Source of the DNA: Citrus sinensis
Taxonomy: Eukaryota > Streptophyta > Magnoliopsida > Sapindales > Rutaceae
NCBI RefSeq assembly: GCF_022201045.2
Contig: NC_068560.1
Span: 29,777,501-29,841,500, forward strand
DNA length: 64,000 nucleotides
Direction of reading: 5' to 3'
Positions 11,361 to 23,453 of the stretch are shown here, one piece after another; position 1 is the stretch's first letter, and each line of letters opens with the position of its first letter. The notes below the pieces were generated by a model. It saw only the letters and a list, made by a program, of their open reading frames with translations, had not been told where the DNA came from and made no database searches. The position numbers and the translations under genes were made by a program.

Positions 11361-14300
11361 TCCCCCCTCAAGCTGAAATGTTTAGGATGAACATTCAGCT
11401 TGTCTATGAAGTAACTAAATTGTTTGAAAGTAAGAGCCTTAGTCAACACATCTGTTGTTTGATCTTGACTAGGCACATAGCATACTGGAACTTCTTTAGC
11501 AGTGACCTTATCCCGGATGAAATGTATATCCAATTCAACATGCTTAGTCTTAGCATGATAAACTAGATTATAAGCTAAAGCAATGGCCCCTTGATTATCA
11601 CACAACATCATAGGAGTAGAGCTTAATTTGATACTAAGTTCACCAAGTAAAGATTTGATCCAGGTAACCTCTGAAGCAGCATGAGCAAGAGATCTATACT
11701 CAGCTTCTGTGCTGGATCTGGAAACAACATCTTGTTTCTTTGATGACCAGGAAACAATATTAGGACCTAGATAAACAGCAAAGTCAGCCACTGACTTCCT
11801 ATCATCATGATCACAGGCCCAGTCAGAATCTGAAAAACAATGCAATTGCAGAGCTCCTTGATTGGAGAAATGCAGCCCCATATGGATAGTGCCTTTTAAG
11901 TACCTCAATAACCTTTTACATGCTTCCCAATGTTGAGTTCTAAGACTAGAAAGAAACTGACTTAACTTGTTTACAGAGAAAGCAATGTCAGGTCTGGTAA
12001 GAGTAACATATTGAAGAGCTCCTATAACACTTCGATATTGAGAAACATTTTCAAGTGGCTCTCCTGAGGCTTTGGTGAGATAAAAACCTGTAGACATTGG
12101 AGTGGGCATAAGACTGCAGTCTGTCATGCCATGTTTGTCCAGAATATCAGCAATGTACTTGGCTTGTGTCAAGGAAACCGCTTGTGAAGATTTGCTGACT
12201 TCAATCCCCAGAAAATAGTGAAGTTCCCCCAGGTCTTTTAAAGCAAAAGCTTGATGCATATTCTGGATAACTTGTTGAACTATGGATGGACTGGAACCAG
12301 TGATAATAATATCATCAACATAGACCAAAACAATAGTTAGATGACCACTGTTCCAGGCATAAAAGAGAGAGTTATCAGACCTTGAATGCTGAAAATGCCA
12401 CTGGAAAATTATTGCACCCTTAAACCTATCAAACCAGACTCTAGAAGTCTGTTTTAAGCCATACAAAGCCTTATTTAGCTTACAAACATGAGTAGGTTTA
12501 GTTGAATCAACAAAACCTTGAGGTTGAGCCATGTACACATCCTCAATTAATATGTCATTTAGAAAGGCATTGTTAACATTCACCTGCCTTACAACCCAGT
12601 GATTCAAAATTGCTAAGCTTAGAATAACTCTAACAGTGGAAGACTTAACCGCTGGACTGAAAGTTTCTGTGTAGTCAATCCCATGTGTCTGATGAAACCC
12701 TTTAACCACAAGCCTGGCTTTATACCTTGAAACTGAACCATCTGAGTTATACTTTACTCAAAATACCCACTTGCTGCCAACTATCTTCACTGGAGTAGCA
12801 GGTAAGACTAAATCCCAGGTGTGATTGGTTTTAAGAGCTAGATACTCTTCTTGCATAGCTTTATACCACATAGGATCAGAAAGTGCTTTGGAAACAGAAG
12901 TTGGTTCTAATTTTTGGGCTAGTAAAGCTGACGAATAAACCTTGGGCTTGAAGATGCCTGCTTTTGACCTGGTTATCATTGGATGACCAGATAATGCAGG
13001 TTGTGACAAAGTATGTGGAGGTGAATGATGGGATGGTGGAGAATGAGAAGAAGAAGAAGTGGAATTGAAATTATCAGAAAAGTAAACTGGAGTAGAATTT
13101 GGGAATGAAATAGAAGCATTTGATTGAGGATCATTAAGATGATGTTCTGATGATTCTGCTAAAGGTGCTTGTAACTGAGTAACAGAAGGAGTAGAAGAAC
13201 TAAAAGAATACTCAGAATGTGTGGATGACTGACAGCTTGAAAAGACTGAAGAAAAATCTGCTCTTGACTCATAAGGAAAAGAACTTTCTTCAAAGGTTAC
13301 ATGATTTGAAATATACACCTTCCTAGAAGAGTGAAGACACTGATACCCCTTGTGTTGTGAACTGTAGCCAATGAAAATACATCTAGCTGTTCTGAAATCA
13401 AACTTATGTCTATTGTATGGTCTGAGTGTTGGATAACAAGCACAACCGAAAATTTTAAGTGTTGAATAATCTGGTGGGGAATGAAACAACTTTTGAAAAG
13501 GAGAAATACTGTTTAGAACTGGAGTTGGAAGTCTGTTTATCAAATAGACAGCTGTATGGAATGCATTCCACCAAAATTTGAGTGGTAAATGTGCTTGAGC
13601 TAATAAAGTCAGCCCTAAATCAACTATGTGTCTATGTTTCCTCTCAATTTTGCCATTTTGATGATGAATGTGGGGACAAGGATGTCGAAAATGGATACCA
13701 GAATTAGTGAGTAATAATGAAAAAGTTCTGAACTCCCCTCCCCAGTCAGTTTGGACAGTTTTGATAGAAAGTTGAAGATGCTTTTCAATGAATGTTTTGA
13801 AATTGTTAAAAACTTCAAGAGCATCAGAGTTTGCTGACAAGGGAAATATCCAGGTAAACCTACTGTAATCATCTAGGATTGACAAGTAGTAATTATATCC
13901 TTGGGTAGAACAAACATGAGAGGGGCCCCAAAGGTCTGCATATATCAGTTGTAAAGGTGCTGAAGTTTTTGTTTCTACTGAATCAAAATGCAGCATGTGA
14001 TTTTTCCCATATTGACATGCTAAACAAAATTTCAAACTGTCAACTTTATTAAAAGCAGTAGAGTTGTTACAAGCTTTGAGAATAGTTTTGAGAGTATAAG
14101 ATGCTGGGTGTCCTAATCTTCTATGAAGAAGATTTACATCAATAGAACCCTTTGCAACAACTGACAGACATGACTTTTTATTCAACTCATAAGAACTAAC
14201 AGTAGAGAGCTGAGCAGAATTAAAAATAGGAGAACAAGCAAAAAGAGACTGAATTTTGTTTTGACCAACTGAACTGAGAAAGACTGAATAAGCAGCAGCA

Positions 14301-15930
14301 TGTGAAGAGACTCTATACAAGCCACCTTTAGCAACACTTTCAAGTAAAATTTTCCCTGTGTTCCTGGCCTTTATAACACACAAATCACCAAGAAATTCAA
14401 CAATAACTGGATTGTTAGCCAATAATTTTGAGATGCTAAGCAAATTCTTAGTAATAAAAGGGACATGAAGAACATGGTTAAGAAATAAAGATTGAGAAGT
14501 TGAAGTGTTTAGCACAACTGACCCTACATGTGTAATGGCTAATGCATTTCCATCTCCAACAAATAACTTTTCAGTACCAGTATAAGCTTTTGAATCCAGA
14601 AGCTTACCTAGATCATTTGTAATGTGGTTTGTTGCTCCACTATCAATATACCAAGAAGGATCTTCAATGTGTTCTGGTGGAAGTGAAGAAGACATAACTG
14701 AGCAAGATGAAGTACTTGACTGTCCAAGATTATTATATCCTTGACCAGAAACAAAATTAGATGATCCAGGGGTGAATGAGTAATAAGCAGATGGGTTGCT
14801 CTCTGGATATACTATATTTCCTTGATAGCCAAAACCCCTGGGAGCATTACCAAAACCAACATTTTGTCCAAACCCAGCATTTGAACCAAAACCTCCAAAA
14901 CCTCTTCCACTATTACCATTAAAGGCTCTTCCTCTACCGTATTGCCCTTGATTAAAACCTTTGCCACCATTCATATTACCTCTACCATGATTCCTCTGTG
15001 GAACAAAAGATGAGTTGAACCTATTTCTGCATCTATAGGCTGCATAACCAGGTATGAAGCAAATTTGGCAAACAACTTCAGAGGAACTACTACCATTGTT
15101 AAACTGACCATATCCATATCCATTAAAACCTCCATATCCAGAATTGTTACCACCTCCAGAGTTATTTCCATACTGTTTCTGAAAATTTCCATTATTCTTT
15201 CCAGCATATGAGTTCTTCTAAACAATATTTGCTGTCATGTTATGCATCACATCACCGGCAATTTTTCCTTTCTTTTGCTCAACTCTATTTTCATGATTCA
15301 ACAGCAAAGAATATAGTTCATCTAATGTTATTTTTTCACCTCGAGCTAACACAACAATGACTAAAGATTCATAATCTGATGAATCAAGACCAGTTAATAC
15401 ATGCATCACAAGATCATTTAACTCAACAGGTTTTCCAGCTAGAGCTAAAGTATCAGCTATACGTTTTACTTTTACAAAGTAATCAGACATATGCATTGCA
15501 CCTTTCTTAATAGTTTGAATCTGCATTCTAAGCGTTTGAATTCTAGCTTGTGATTGAGAGATAAACATACTAGCAAGAGTCTCCCAAAGCTGTTTTGAGG
15601 TTGTTGAGTCAATCACAGTAGCAAGCAGATTTTGCTGTATCGATGACATCATCCAACTCAGCAGAAGTTGATCAGCCTTCATCCAAGCTATGAACTCTGG
15701 ATTAACAGATCTGGATCCAGATTCAGTTAAAATTTCAGCTCCATTGTTGTTGCTAGAAGAAATAAATTGTTCAGGACATTCTCGATCACCATTGATAAAA
15801 CCTTCCAAACCATTCCCTTTGATCGAAGCTAGAATTTATGTGCGCCACAAAATATAATTGTTTTGATCTAGCTTTATAGACATAACAAAACTAAAAGAGT
15901 TGTTGTTTTGAATTGTATTTGCCATTTATG

Positions 15931-15942
15931 GCTCTGATACCA
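15931..15942 (-). other. Primer-binding site of the copia element
   Basis: TGGTATCAGAGC on the minus strand, complementary to the 3' part of plant initiator tRNA-Met and directly adjacent to the 5' LTR, as is standard for plant copia elements. Confidence 0.9.
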
Positions 15943-16282
15943 TGAAAGAAACTTAGTTCTATAGTGTTTGGCAAGCAAGAAAATAAAAGAAAATGAAAGA
16001 GAACTCTTTAGAACCTTTTTATTATTTTCAAGTTAATCAACTTAATGAATACAGATTGACATTTATACTAAGCTACAACCTGCTCCACACGCACGAGTTT
16101 GTTACATCACATAACCATTTGCTGCATAACTAATTTTACACATCAGCTCAACCAGCTAACTAACTTTGACAGGTCAGCTCAGTGAGTTGATATGCTACAA
16201 CCAGCTACACAGCAACAGCATGCTCTGCTCTAGCTATACAGCAACATCATGCTCTGCTCCAGCTTCATCCAATTCACTAACA
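15943..16282 (-). repeat. 5' LTR of the copia element
   Basis: Partner of the LTR at 11021-11360, same length and TG...CA ends. It is followed on the minus strand by TGGTATCAGAGC, the usual copia primer-binding site, which marks it as the 5' LTR. Confidence 0.95.
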
Positions 16283-18561
16283 GTCTTGCTCTTGGAAAAA
16301 TAACACGAAGACATAAGAAATCTTACGGTTTGAACTGAAGTAACCCCCCTTTGATATTTTAGAGATTGCTTCTTACCACATGACGCAACAAAGGTTGTAT
16401 ATTCTCTGAAGAGTTGTTGTAACCCATCAGCAAGATCATGAACCAAATCATCGGTAATTCCTATTGGAATTTCAAAGAAATCATCCAAAGTATCCTTGGC
16501 ATTTCTCATTAGCTCCACAGCTGACTGCGCGTACGGCTCAGATTTGGACTTGGGATTCCATGTGTGCAAATACAAATTGTAATGAACTAACTATCGTCAC
16601 AAACAAATAAAATTTCATTTTGAATCTTTCTTCATGCGTAAAATTAAGCACGTACTTCTGATTCTTTAGCTCTCAGATAACATTCCTTCCCTTTATTTAT
16701 TCTCTCTTGAATCCACAATCTCAATTGTCTTAATATGATCGAATCAACTTCATATGGAATCATCTCTCTGACAATGCCTTTGCCTCCATCATCACACCCA
16801 GCAGAGTCTTCAACCACCATTTGGACTAAAACTTTTTCAAGCTTTCCAGCTCTTTGCAGCACATCAACTGTATCATTTTTAAGTGTCCCCGTCTCAGACA
16901 GATACTGCTTCAACACTGCCCCATAGCATTGGTGGAATGTGACAGTCGCAACCCCAGCTGCAATCGAGTGCCATCTCTTAAGTACTGGACTAAAACGTTC
17001 CCTCTCTCTCAATGCCAAATCCTCTGCTTCTTTAGCCAGTTGAAGTAAAGCTCCTGTTTCCCCTAAATCGTTCCCATCGCTATCTTCAGTCCTCAAGTTC
17101 CCATTCTCAATAATCTGCTGCAATCAAAGACACAAGCAATGCAAACATAAAGAACATATTCTAACAAGAATCAAAAGCAAATATAATAACCCCCTGAACT
17201 CATTAGCGTTGGGTTACATTAGTGAAGGCATTTTTCACCGAGGAACGAATATAATGATATCAACACGATCGCCGGTTGAATCCATCACCACTTTTGTATC
17301 TCCTCTCTCAAGCCCACCTTCAGTAATGCTAACATCTTCACCCAAAATCTTCGATGCCAATAAAGCTAAAGGAAGAAGGTTCTCAATTTGCCCAACGGTG
17401 CCTCTATGAAAATAATCATGATACCTAAGCAACCTTTTCTCTGCCCACCCTTGCATCGAGGCCAGAACGGACGCCAACATTCTCACATAAATCGCCTCTC
17501 TATCCGGCTTCTTAGCATCATTAGCCAACTCCGCTAATATAGTATGCGCCGCGCATAAAAGATCAGGCTCCGACAGAGAAGTCCCAACGTATTGTTGAAA
17601 CAAAACCCATGTGAAACAGACATATTGTGTATTGGCCGATTGATCCCCAGGGTCGACCATGTCTTCTTCATCAGCTCCAAAAGCTCATCAACCTCATCAA
17701 GGACTAATGTCTCGTCTCTGAAATCGAATATGGATTGAAGCAGATCTATGTGGAGGTGGACATTGAGGGGAAAGCCATCAGCCCAGTGGCAAACATCGGT
17801 GGGAGTGCCATTGGCGATTCTCCAAGATAAAGAAACGACGCTGTTGCATAATGCTCGCATTGTGTCCGAATTCTTGCCGGTGTCTATAGGTTTTGTCTCA
17901 CTTGCGCGGACGATTTCAAGAAGACGTATAGCGAAAGTGTTGGATTTGTCTATTGGGACTGATGGGTGTTGGAGGAGACCGGCTTCGAGGATTTTGAGTT
18001 GGCGCCTCTGCCATAGATGGTACTCGTGTCCATCATTGAATTCTGATGGTTTTAGATGCCGAAGCAGCTCTAGTGGAAGAATTGTCGTCTCCGCTCGCCG
18101 TCCCATCTGTTTAAGCATGAAAAGATGACAATGGTTAGGACGGAGCCGGAAATTTCATTAAAAGCGACAGATGACAAAGACTTTTGACTTACAAGAAAAG
18201 AAATTATAAATTATAGGGAGAAATTTAATAGATTTTATTAGAATATAGAGATTCTCCAATTTGGCGGGATATTGTTGTGCTTAACCCTGTCGATTGGTTG
18301 TATGTACAACAGTGGTATAGAAGAATTAATTTAATTCTCGCATGCAAGACAATAAGATGAGGAAACATAAATGACTCCTCGTACGTGCATGCACATGCAT
18401 ATATGCAAATTGTAAATGTTTACGTACTTGGCCAACAAGGGTTCTCATGAGAGAATTCCGGCGGGCTTGGTGGGTCATTAAATGAAGAAAGTGGGGAGAT
18501 AAAGGCCAGGTGCTAACTAGTAAGGGTGCCTTCACTAGATAATTATATATACACACACAAA

Positions 18562-18660
18562 AATGCTAAGTGTCTAGAGCGCAAGAGAAACGGCACACAG
18601 TAATGCCGTTTTTCTCCCCACTAGCTCGCGCTCTTGCCCTTCCAGACAATAAGCAGCACT
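18562..18660. repeat. Imperfect inverted repeat, possible small MITE
   Basis: The left arm TGCTAAGTGTCT pairs imperfectly with AGACAATAAGCA on the right. Inside, AGAAACGGCA pairs with TGCCGTTTTTCT. No target duplication is evident. It could be a small decayed inverted-repeat element or a chance hairpin. Confidence 0.35.
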
Positions 18661-18661
18661 C

Positions 18662-18699
<38 letters not shown>
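18662..18699 (+). repeat. (AT)n(TG)n compound microsatellite
   Basis: A run of AT dinucleotides passes directly into about a dozen TG dinucleotides. Likely length-polymorphic. Confidence 0.9.
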
Positions 18700-20544
18700 A
18701 TTTACGTATGTATCATTATTTGTATTGTTTAAATTTTTCTTCCCTTTAAATAAATAAAACAGTAATGTTAAGAATATTAATATTTGAGTGTTGATTTAAA
18801 TCAGAATTGATGTGACATTCATCTATTGATGATATAATAGAGTAATAACTAATTTTATATTTATTATTTAATAAATGAGTGACATTTAATATTGGACTAT
18901 TGGACTCAAATGTTGGTACTCAAGCTTTATTCTAAGTAAAATGGTTGGTTTGATCTTTTAACATATTTCTAGAAACGTAATCAACTTGGTAGAATAAAAT
19001 ATCATTGGCTAGCATTCATGATCTACCGACTAAAAATTGTTTCGGAAGAATTTTGAAACTTGAACTCGATCCAAATCCATCAGGAGCATCAATCCGGTTT
19101 TAATTCATTTAATTGGTCCAAAAGTTGAAATAAACACTAGTGCTTATCTAGAAAAATATTCATCGTACTCTATATACGAGGTACGTAGCAAGGATCATGC
19201 AAATCATTAAATATTAAAATAAATTACTTTAAAAACTGTGAAAGATTAGTCAACGCTTGACGAGTACCACAACTTATTTTGAAATGAATATTCTAGTGGA
19301 AGTTTTCGGATGTTTAGTATTATTTTTTCCCTTTAAAATAAAATGAAAACGCTCATTATGTGATATAATTTAAATCTGATATGAAAATAAAATATTCAAA
19401 TAGTGAATACAATCAATTTTTATAGATTTTTAAACGTGATTAATTACATTACACCATCATTTGCGTCACAAATGGCACATCTCATAATCTATGATAAACA
19501 TAGGTTGATTCTATTTTTTGGGATAAAAAAGTATGGGTTGATTCTAATTTTTTTATATAAAAAAAGTGCTTTATGTTCACATATGGATGTGATCTCTTTA
19601 TTAGCACTTTTTAAATCCAAAATCTAGAAAAAAAAAAAGTATTCATAAAAAACTAAAATTGCTTTCAGCCTAATGTGGTGACAGGTCACCAGAATTTGAT
19701 AGATTATAAATCAAAATTTTGAAGGACTAAATAATGCAGCCATTGGTACAATCAAATAGAATATGATCACCATAAATCTCAAATAACAAAAAAAATAAAC
19801 CTAAATTGCCATTGTTTTTAACAACTAGTATAAGATTATGATGGCATCATAAATTAAATATAAAAATTATAAATAATCAGATTCAAACTTCGAACCTCTT
19901 ATCTCCATTTAAAAGATTTATCATTTGAACTAATGAACATTCACAACAATTTTAAATAGTTGTTGCCAAAATACTTTTACAAATTATGTATGTATTCACT
20001 TTTTAAGGACTAAATAATGCAGCCAGTTGGTACAATCAAAATATATTCATATCATAATACCTAAAATGCCCCGTTTTGAATTTTGAAAATTCTGTTCATA
20101 TCATAATTTTAATACAAATTGTTTCACGCGGTGTTCTACTGTGTTATTCTCTCCCGCATTTTGAACGTTGAAAATGTATCATCAAATTCTGAATAAAAAT
20201 ATCTAAAATTAAAAAAAAATCATACATAATAGTTATATTGTGTTATTGATATGGTAATTTTATAATTTATATCACATCAATTGAAATACAAAATTCTGCA
20301 ACCATTTCTTGGCAGCAATGGGAACCTCCTCACCTTGTTTTTGGGGTTGGATTGAGGATTTGAGTATTTTCATGTGTATTATAAAAGTTAATTTTCTTTT
20401 AAATATTTCTAAATCTATCCAATCCATTCTAGACCCGGATATTTAGCTCGTTTGAACAAACAAGCATCACAACAATTTCAAATAATTGATGCCAGAGTTC
20501 GGAATACTTTTACAAATAATGTATGTATTCACTTTTTCTTTTTT

Positions 20545-20745
20545 CTTTTTCTATTTTTAATGGAAAATCTCAATTTCAATTGCATCTTTGTTGGCCCGCG
20601 TTTACCTTTCTCATTCAACTAGAAGCCCCTGCTGTTTCTTACGACTTTACTAGTCAAAAGAAGAGTGAAAGAGTCGTGGAAAATCAAGGCGACGCACACA
20701 ATCATCCAAGAGCCAAAGATTCTGTGAAATAATATAATTCGTGCA
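20545..20745 (+). repeat. Duplicated ~200-bp segment, copy 1
   Basis: This segment, starting near TATTTTTAATGGAAAATCTC, matches 22335-22545 with scattered substitutions and small gaps. Shared landmarks include TTACGACTTTACTAGTC and GTGAAAGAGTCGTGGAAAA. No coding content is recognised. Both copies lie upstream of the NPF gene in the same orientation. Confidence 0.75.
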
Positions 20746-21299
20746 TCCGCAGCTTCCTGCTTTCAATGGTTTCTAATAATGTATGATAAACATAGGTTGA
20801 TTCTATTTTTTGGAATAAAATAAAATGAAAATGTTCATTATGTGATGTAATCTACATCTGATATGAAAATAAAATATTCAAATAGTGAACACGATCAATT
20901 TTTATAAATTTTTAAACACAATTAATTACATTGCGCCATAATTTGCGTCACAAATGCCACATCTCATAATCTATGATAAACATAGGTTGATTCTAGTTTT
21001 TGGGATAAAAAAAGTGTATGTCGATTCCATTTTTAGAGATAAAAAAGTGTAGGTTGATTCTATTTTTTGATATAAAAATGTGTTTTAATATGCCGGCGCC
21101 AACAATAATTTTTTGTGTGAATATGAGACTTCACACTGGTGTTAAGTACTTTTATATTGGCATGAAATAATATTCCAATAGTTTACAACATTATAAAGGC
21201 ATTAAATTGAGCTAGTATGAAATCTCAAATTCTTTAAAATGCGGGCGCCTGAAGATGTAGAAAATAAATCAATTCGAATTAAAGAGTTAATAGAAAGGA

Positions 21300-21445
21300 A
21301 AGGAAATTAATCAACCTTGAGAGCAGAAGTGGATACTTGAAGGATCCTAGCGTCAGCAAAGGGATTAAAGAGAGACTTAATATCCTCACTATTATAAGAA
21401 TATCGAGTGTCAAGGCGATAATCCAAGACCACCTCCTCAAGATCT
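21300..21445 (-). mobile_element. Probable LINE ORF2 scrap
   Basis: On the minus strand one frame reads D-L-E-E-V-V-L-D-Y-R-L, then S-E-D-I-K-S-L-F-N-P-F-A-D-A-R-I-L-Q-V. This resembles the linker between reverse transcriptase and the zf-RVT region of plant LINEs (W-x-x-x-L-I-x-x-L-F-x-P-F-D-A-x-x-I-L-x-I-P). About 45 residues are readable before a stop. The match is from memory and short; an unknown exon fragment remains possible. Confidence 0.4.
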
Positions 21446-21564
21446 AGTTTTTGGGATAAAAAAAGTGTATGTCGATTCCATTTTTAGAGATAAAAAAGTG
21501 TAGGTTGATTCTATTTTTTGATAAAAAAATGTGTTTTAATTCATTATTTGGATTCGGATATAAG

Positions 21565-21830
21565 AGCACCTTTCATTACAGTATTTCTGAACAAGTTCCT
21601 GGATAACAAGCCTAAAGGTTTTCTTATTGATGATATCGATGATGATAGTGACGATATTGATCGTGACATTGATACAGAGCTGGAGCTTCTAACTATGATG
21701 AATGCATTAACTATCAATATGATGTCGGAAATAGACCGATTTTATATCACCCTTCAATTCGAATTAGCAAAAGCAATGTCTCCTTGCATAATATGGATTC
21801 CAAACATTCATGATCTGGATGTGGAGTTGA
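21565..21830 (+). pseudogene. Plastid ycf2 fragment in nuclear DNA (NUPT)
   Basis: The frame reads [18 protein letters not shown] and later [11 protein letters not shown] and [13 protein letters not shown], which is the AAA-like region of the plastid-encoded Ycf2 protein. Ycf2 has more than 2,000 residues, so only about 90 are here. The aspartate-rich stretch is shorter than in the plastid gene as I recall it, and similarity stops just after H-D-L-D-V. Both flanks are nuclear repeats, so this is a transferred fragment rather than a gene. Confidence 0.9.
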
Positions 21831-22334
21831 ATACCTCATTCAAGAATTGTTTTTGCTCTAATCCGTAGGAAAAAAATAAAAAAGGCAAATCCCTTATGAG
21901 TTATTGATAAAGTGAATAAATCTGCCATTTCTTGAAATCTCTCTTTTTTTTTTTAATTTGTAAAGTGAGTTAACATTAAACTAAAATCCAAAATAACTAA
22001 CTCATAAGAATTGTGCATTTAGATTAGGGGCAATTTCGAAACTTTTCAAATCAATTGGGACATATTTTGCAATTTTAAAACTCTAGTAGGACATTTTTAT
22101 AAATTTAAAGAAAACAAAGTTTGCTTTCATAACACGATTTCATTTTCCTCAGCATGACAGTGATATGGCAATAAATGAAATAATTTATTGGCAAATTTTC
22201 ACATTATTCTTATCATGAATTGATAATCCAAGTACATGTTCGTTGAAATTTTTTAGTCAAAAGAGAGAGAGAGAGAGTTGAAACACATAACCCTTTCCTT
22301 TTTCCTTCTCCTCGTATGATCTCCTCGTTTTTTT

Positions 22335-22545
22335 TTTCTATTTTTAATGGAAAATCTCAATTTCAATTGCATCTTCGTTGGTCCATGTTTACCATTCTCA
22401 TTGAACTAGAAGTCTAGAAGCCGTTGCTGTTTCTTACGACTTTACTAGTCGAAAGAAGAGTGAAAGAGTCGTGGAAAAACAAGGCAACACGATCATTCAA
22501 GAGTCAAAGATCGTACGTGAGAAGCGAGATAATATAATTCGGGAC
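22335..22545 (+). repeat. Duplicated ~200-bp segment, copy 2
   Basis: Partner of the segment at 20545-20745, with the same order of landmarks and a few small insertions such as an extra AAGTCTAG. It lies about 900 bp before the NPF start codon. Confidence 0.75.
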
Positions 22546-23453
22546 GTAATCCTCATTCATAATACTTGGCGTTGATATTAGTTTATTTAGAAAAAAAAAA
22601 AAAGACATAAAATAATCCTCATTCATGTGGTCCAAATTTAGAGATTAAATAACAAATTAATAAGATAATGGAAATAATTGTGATCTTAGTTATAGATAAC
22701 GTTGTGCAAATTTTTGGTACTTACGGTGTTGGTGTAGAAATAATTCATAAGATAGTGATATGGCAAAAAATGAAATAATTTATTGGCAAATTTCACATTA
22801 TTCTTATCATGAATTTGATAATATGGGAGCAGTCGACAAAATTATTTTGTATTGTTAATAAAATAAAACAGATATATTAAAGTTTTAAAAAAATAAGGAA
22901 GGTGAATTAAAAATAATCAATTTATGAGGGGAATAATCTGATATTAATCTTTATTTTATTAAATGATTATATTGAAACAATGTCATACTAGTTTTTCTTT
23001 TCATTAAGTTTTCCTATAATCATTTTTTTTTAATTTTTTAAAAAGCATCTCATTAATATGAATCGATATCCTTTATTAATCTGAAATTTTGCTTGAATTT
23101 TTGCTGAAGTATATTTAAAATTTAATAACTCTTACATGTATATTATTATCTACTAACCATCACTCTATTAGTGACCCATTCAGAATGTATGCCGATCCAA
23201 GTATTGTTGGTTGAATGTTTTAGTCAACGACGAATTCTTATCCACCTAACCTAACCTCCCCCTCCACCCCCAAGGAAAAAAAATGTCGGAGGAAGAATGG
23301 TGACGGCATGTGGGTAAATTTACTAATTATCTTCCCGGCGAAGGGAAATTGAGTGGCTATAAATTTGACGATATTATACATCTATGGACACTCTTAACTT
23401 AAACTGACGAACAAGAAGAAAAGAAAAGGAGGAGACAATAATTAAATAAAAAA

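Larger units (their letters stand above)
11021..16282 (-). mobile_element. Ty1/copia LTR retrotransposon, young but broken (fossil)
   Basis: A complete-looking element on the minus strand: 340-bp LTRs at both ends, a primer-binding site matching initiator tRNA-Met, a polypurine tract, and a 5-bp target duplication GTCTT at 11016-11020 and 16283-16287. Internal parts in order are gag (about 15810-15000), protease and integrase (about 14970-12760) and reverse transcriptase/RNase H (about 12710-11390), the copia order. The coding region is interrupted about three times, so it is not intact. By eye the LTRs differ at about five positions in 340 (about 1.5%); at an assumed 1.3e-8 substitutions per site per year this suggests insertion roughly half a million years ago. 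It sits inside the UNC-13-like pseudogene. Confidence 0.95.
10753..18106 (-). pseudogene. UNC-13/PATROL1-like (DUF810) gene fragment, dead and split by a copia element
   Basis: On the minus strand, exon-like blocks at about 18106-17233, 17120-16660, 16567-16383 and 11013-10753 encode a protein close to the plant UNC-13/DUF810 family (PATROL1 in Arabidopsis, a factor in plasma-membrane delivery of a proton ATPase). Recognisable stretches include H-L-W-Q-R-R-Q-L-K-I-L-E-A-G, V-C-H-W-A-D-G-F, N-P-K-S-K-S-E-P-Y-A-Q-S-A and R-G-T-Q-R-L-Y. Family members are about 1,000-1,100 residues; only the middle is present. The first block begins directly after a splice acceptor (TTAAACAG), so the 5' exon is missing, and similarity stops near 10753, so the 3' end is missing too. 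Damage includes a 2-base insertion near 17620, a 1-base deletion near 17260, a lost acceptor AG before the 16567 block, and an in-frame stop near 10912. The copia element lies at the junction of the third intron and fourth block. Confidence 0.85.
18107..23453. other. Repeat-rich intergenic region before the NPF gene
   Basis: No functional gene is seen. The stretch holds several direct duplications. About 19318-19520 resembles 20810-21010, and a block at 20990-21080 recurs at about 21446-21535. About 20545-20745 recurs at 22335-22545. About 22158-22235 recurs at 22745-22815. Also present are a LINE scrap, a plastid ycf2 fragment and a microsatellite, described separately. The duplicated 20.5/22.3 kb blocks lie in the same orientation upstream of the transporter gene and may be copies of its 5' flank. 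Confidence 0.6.
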
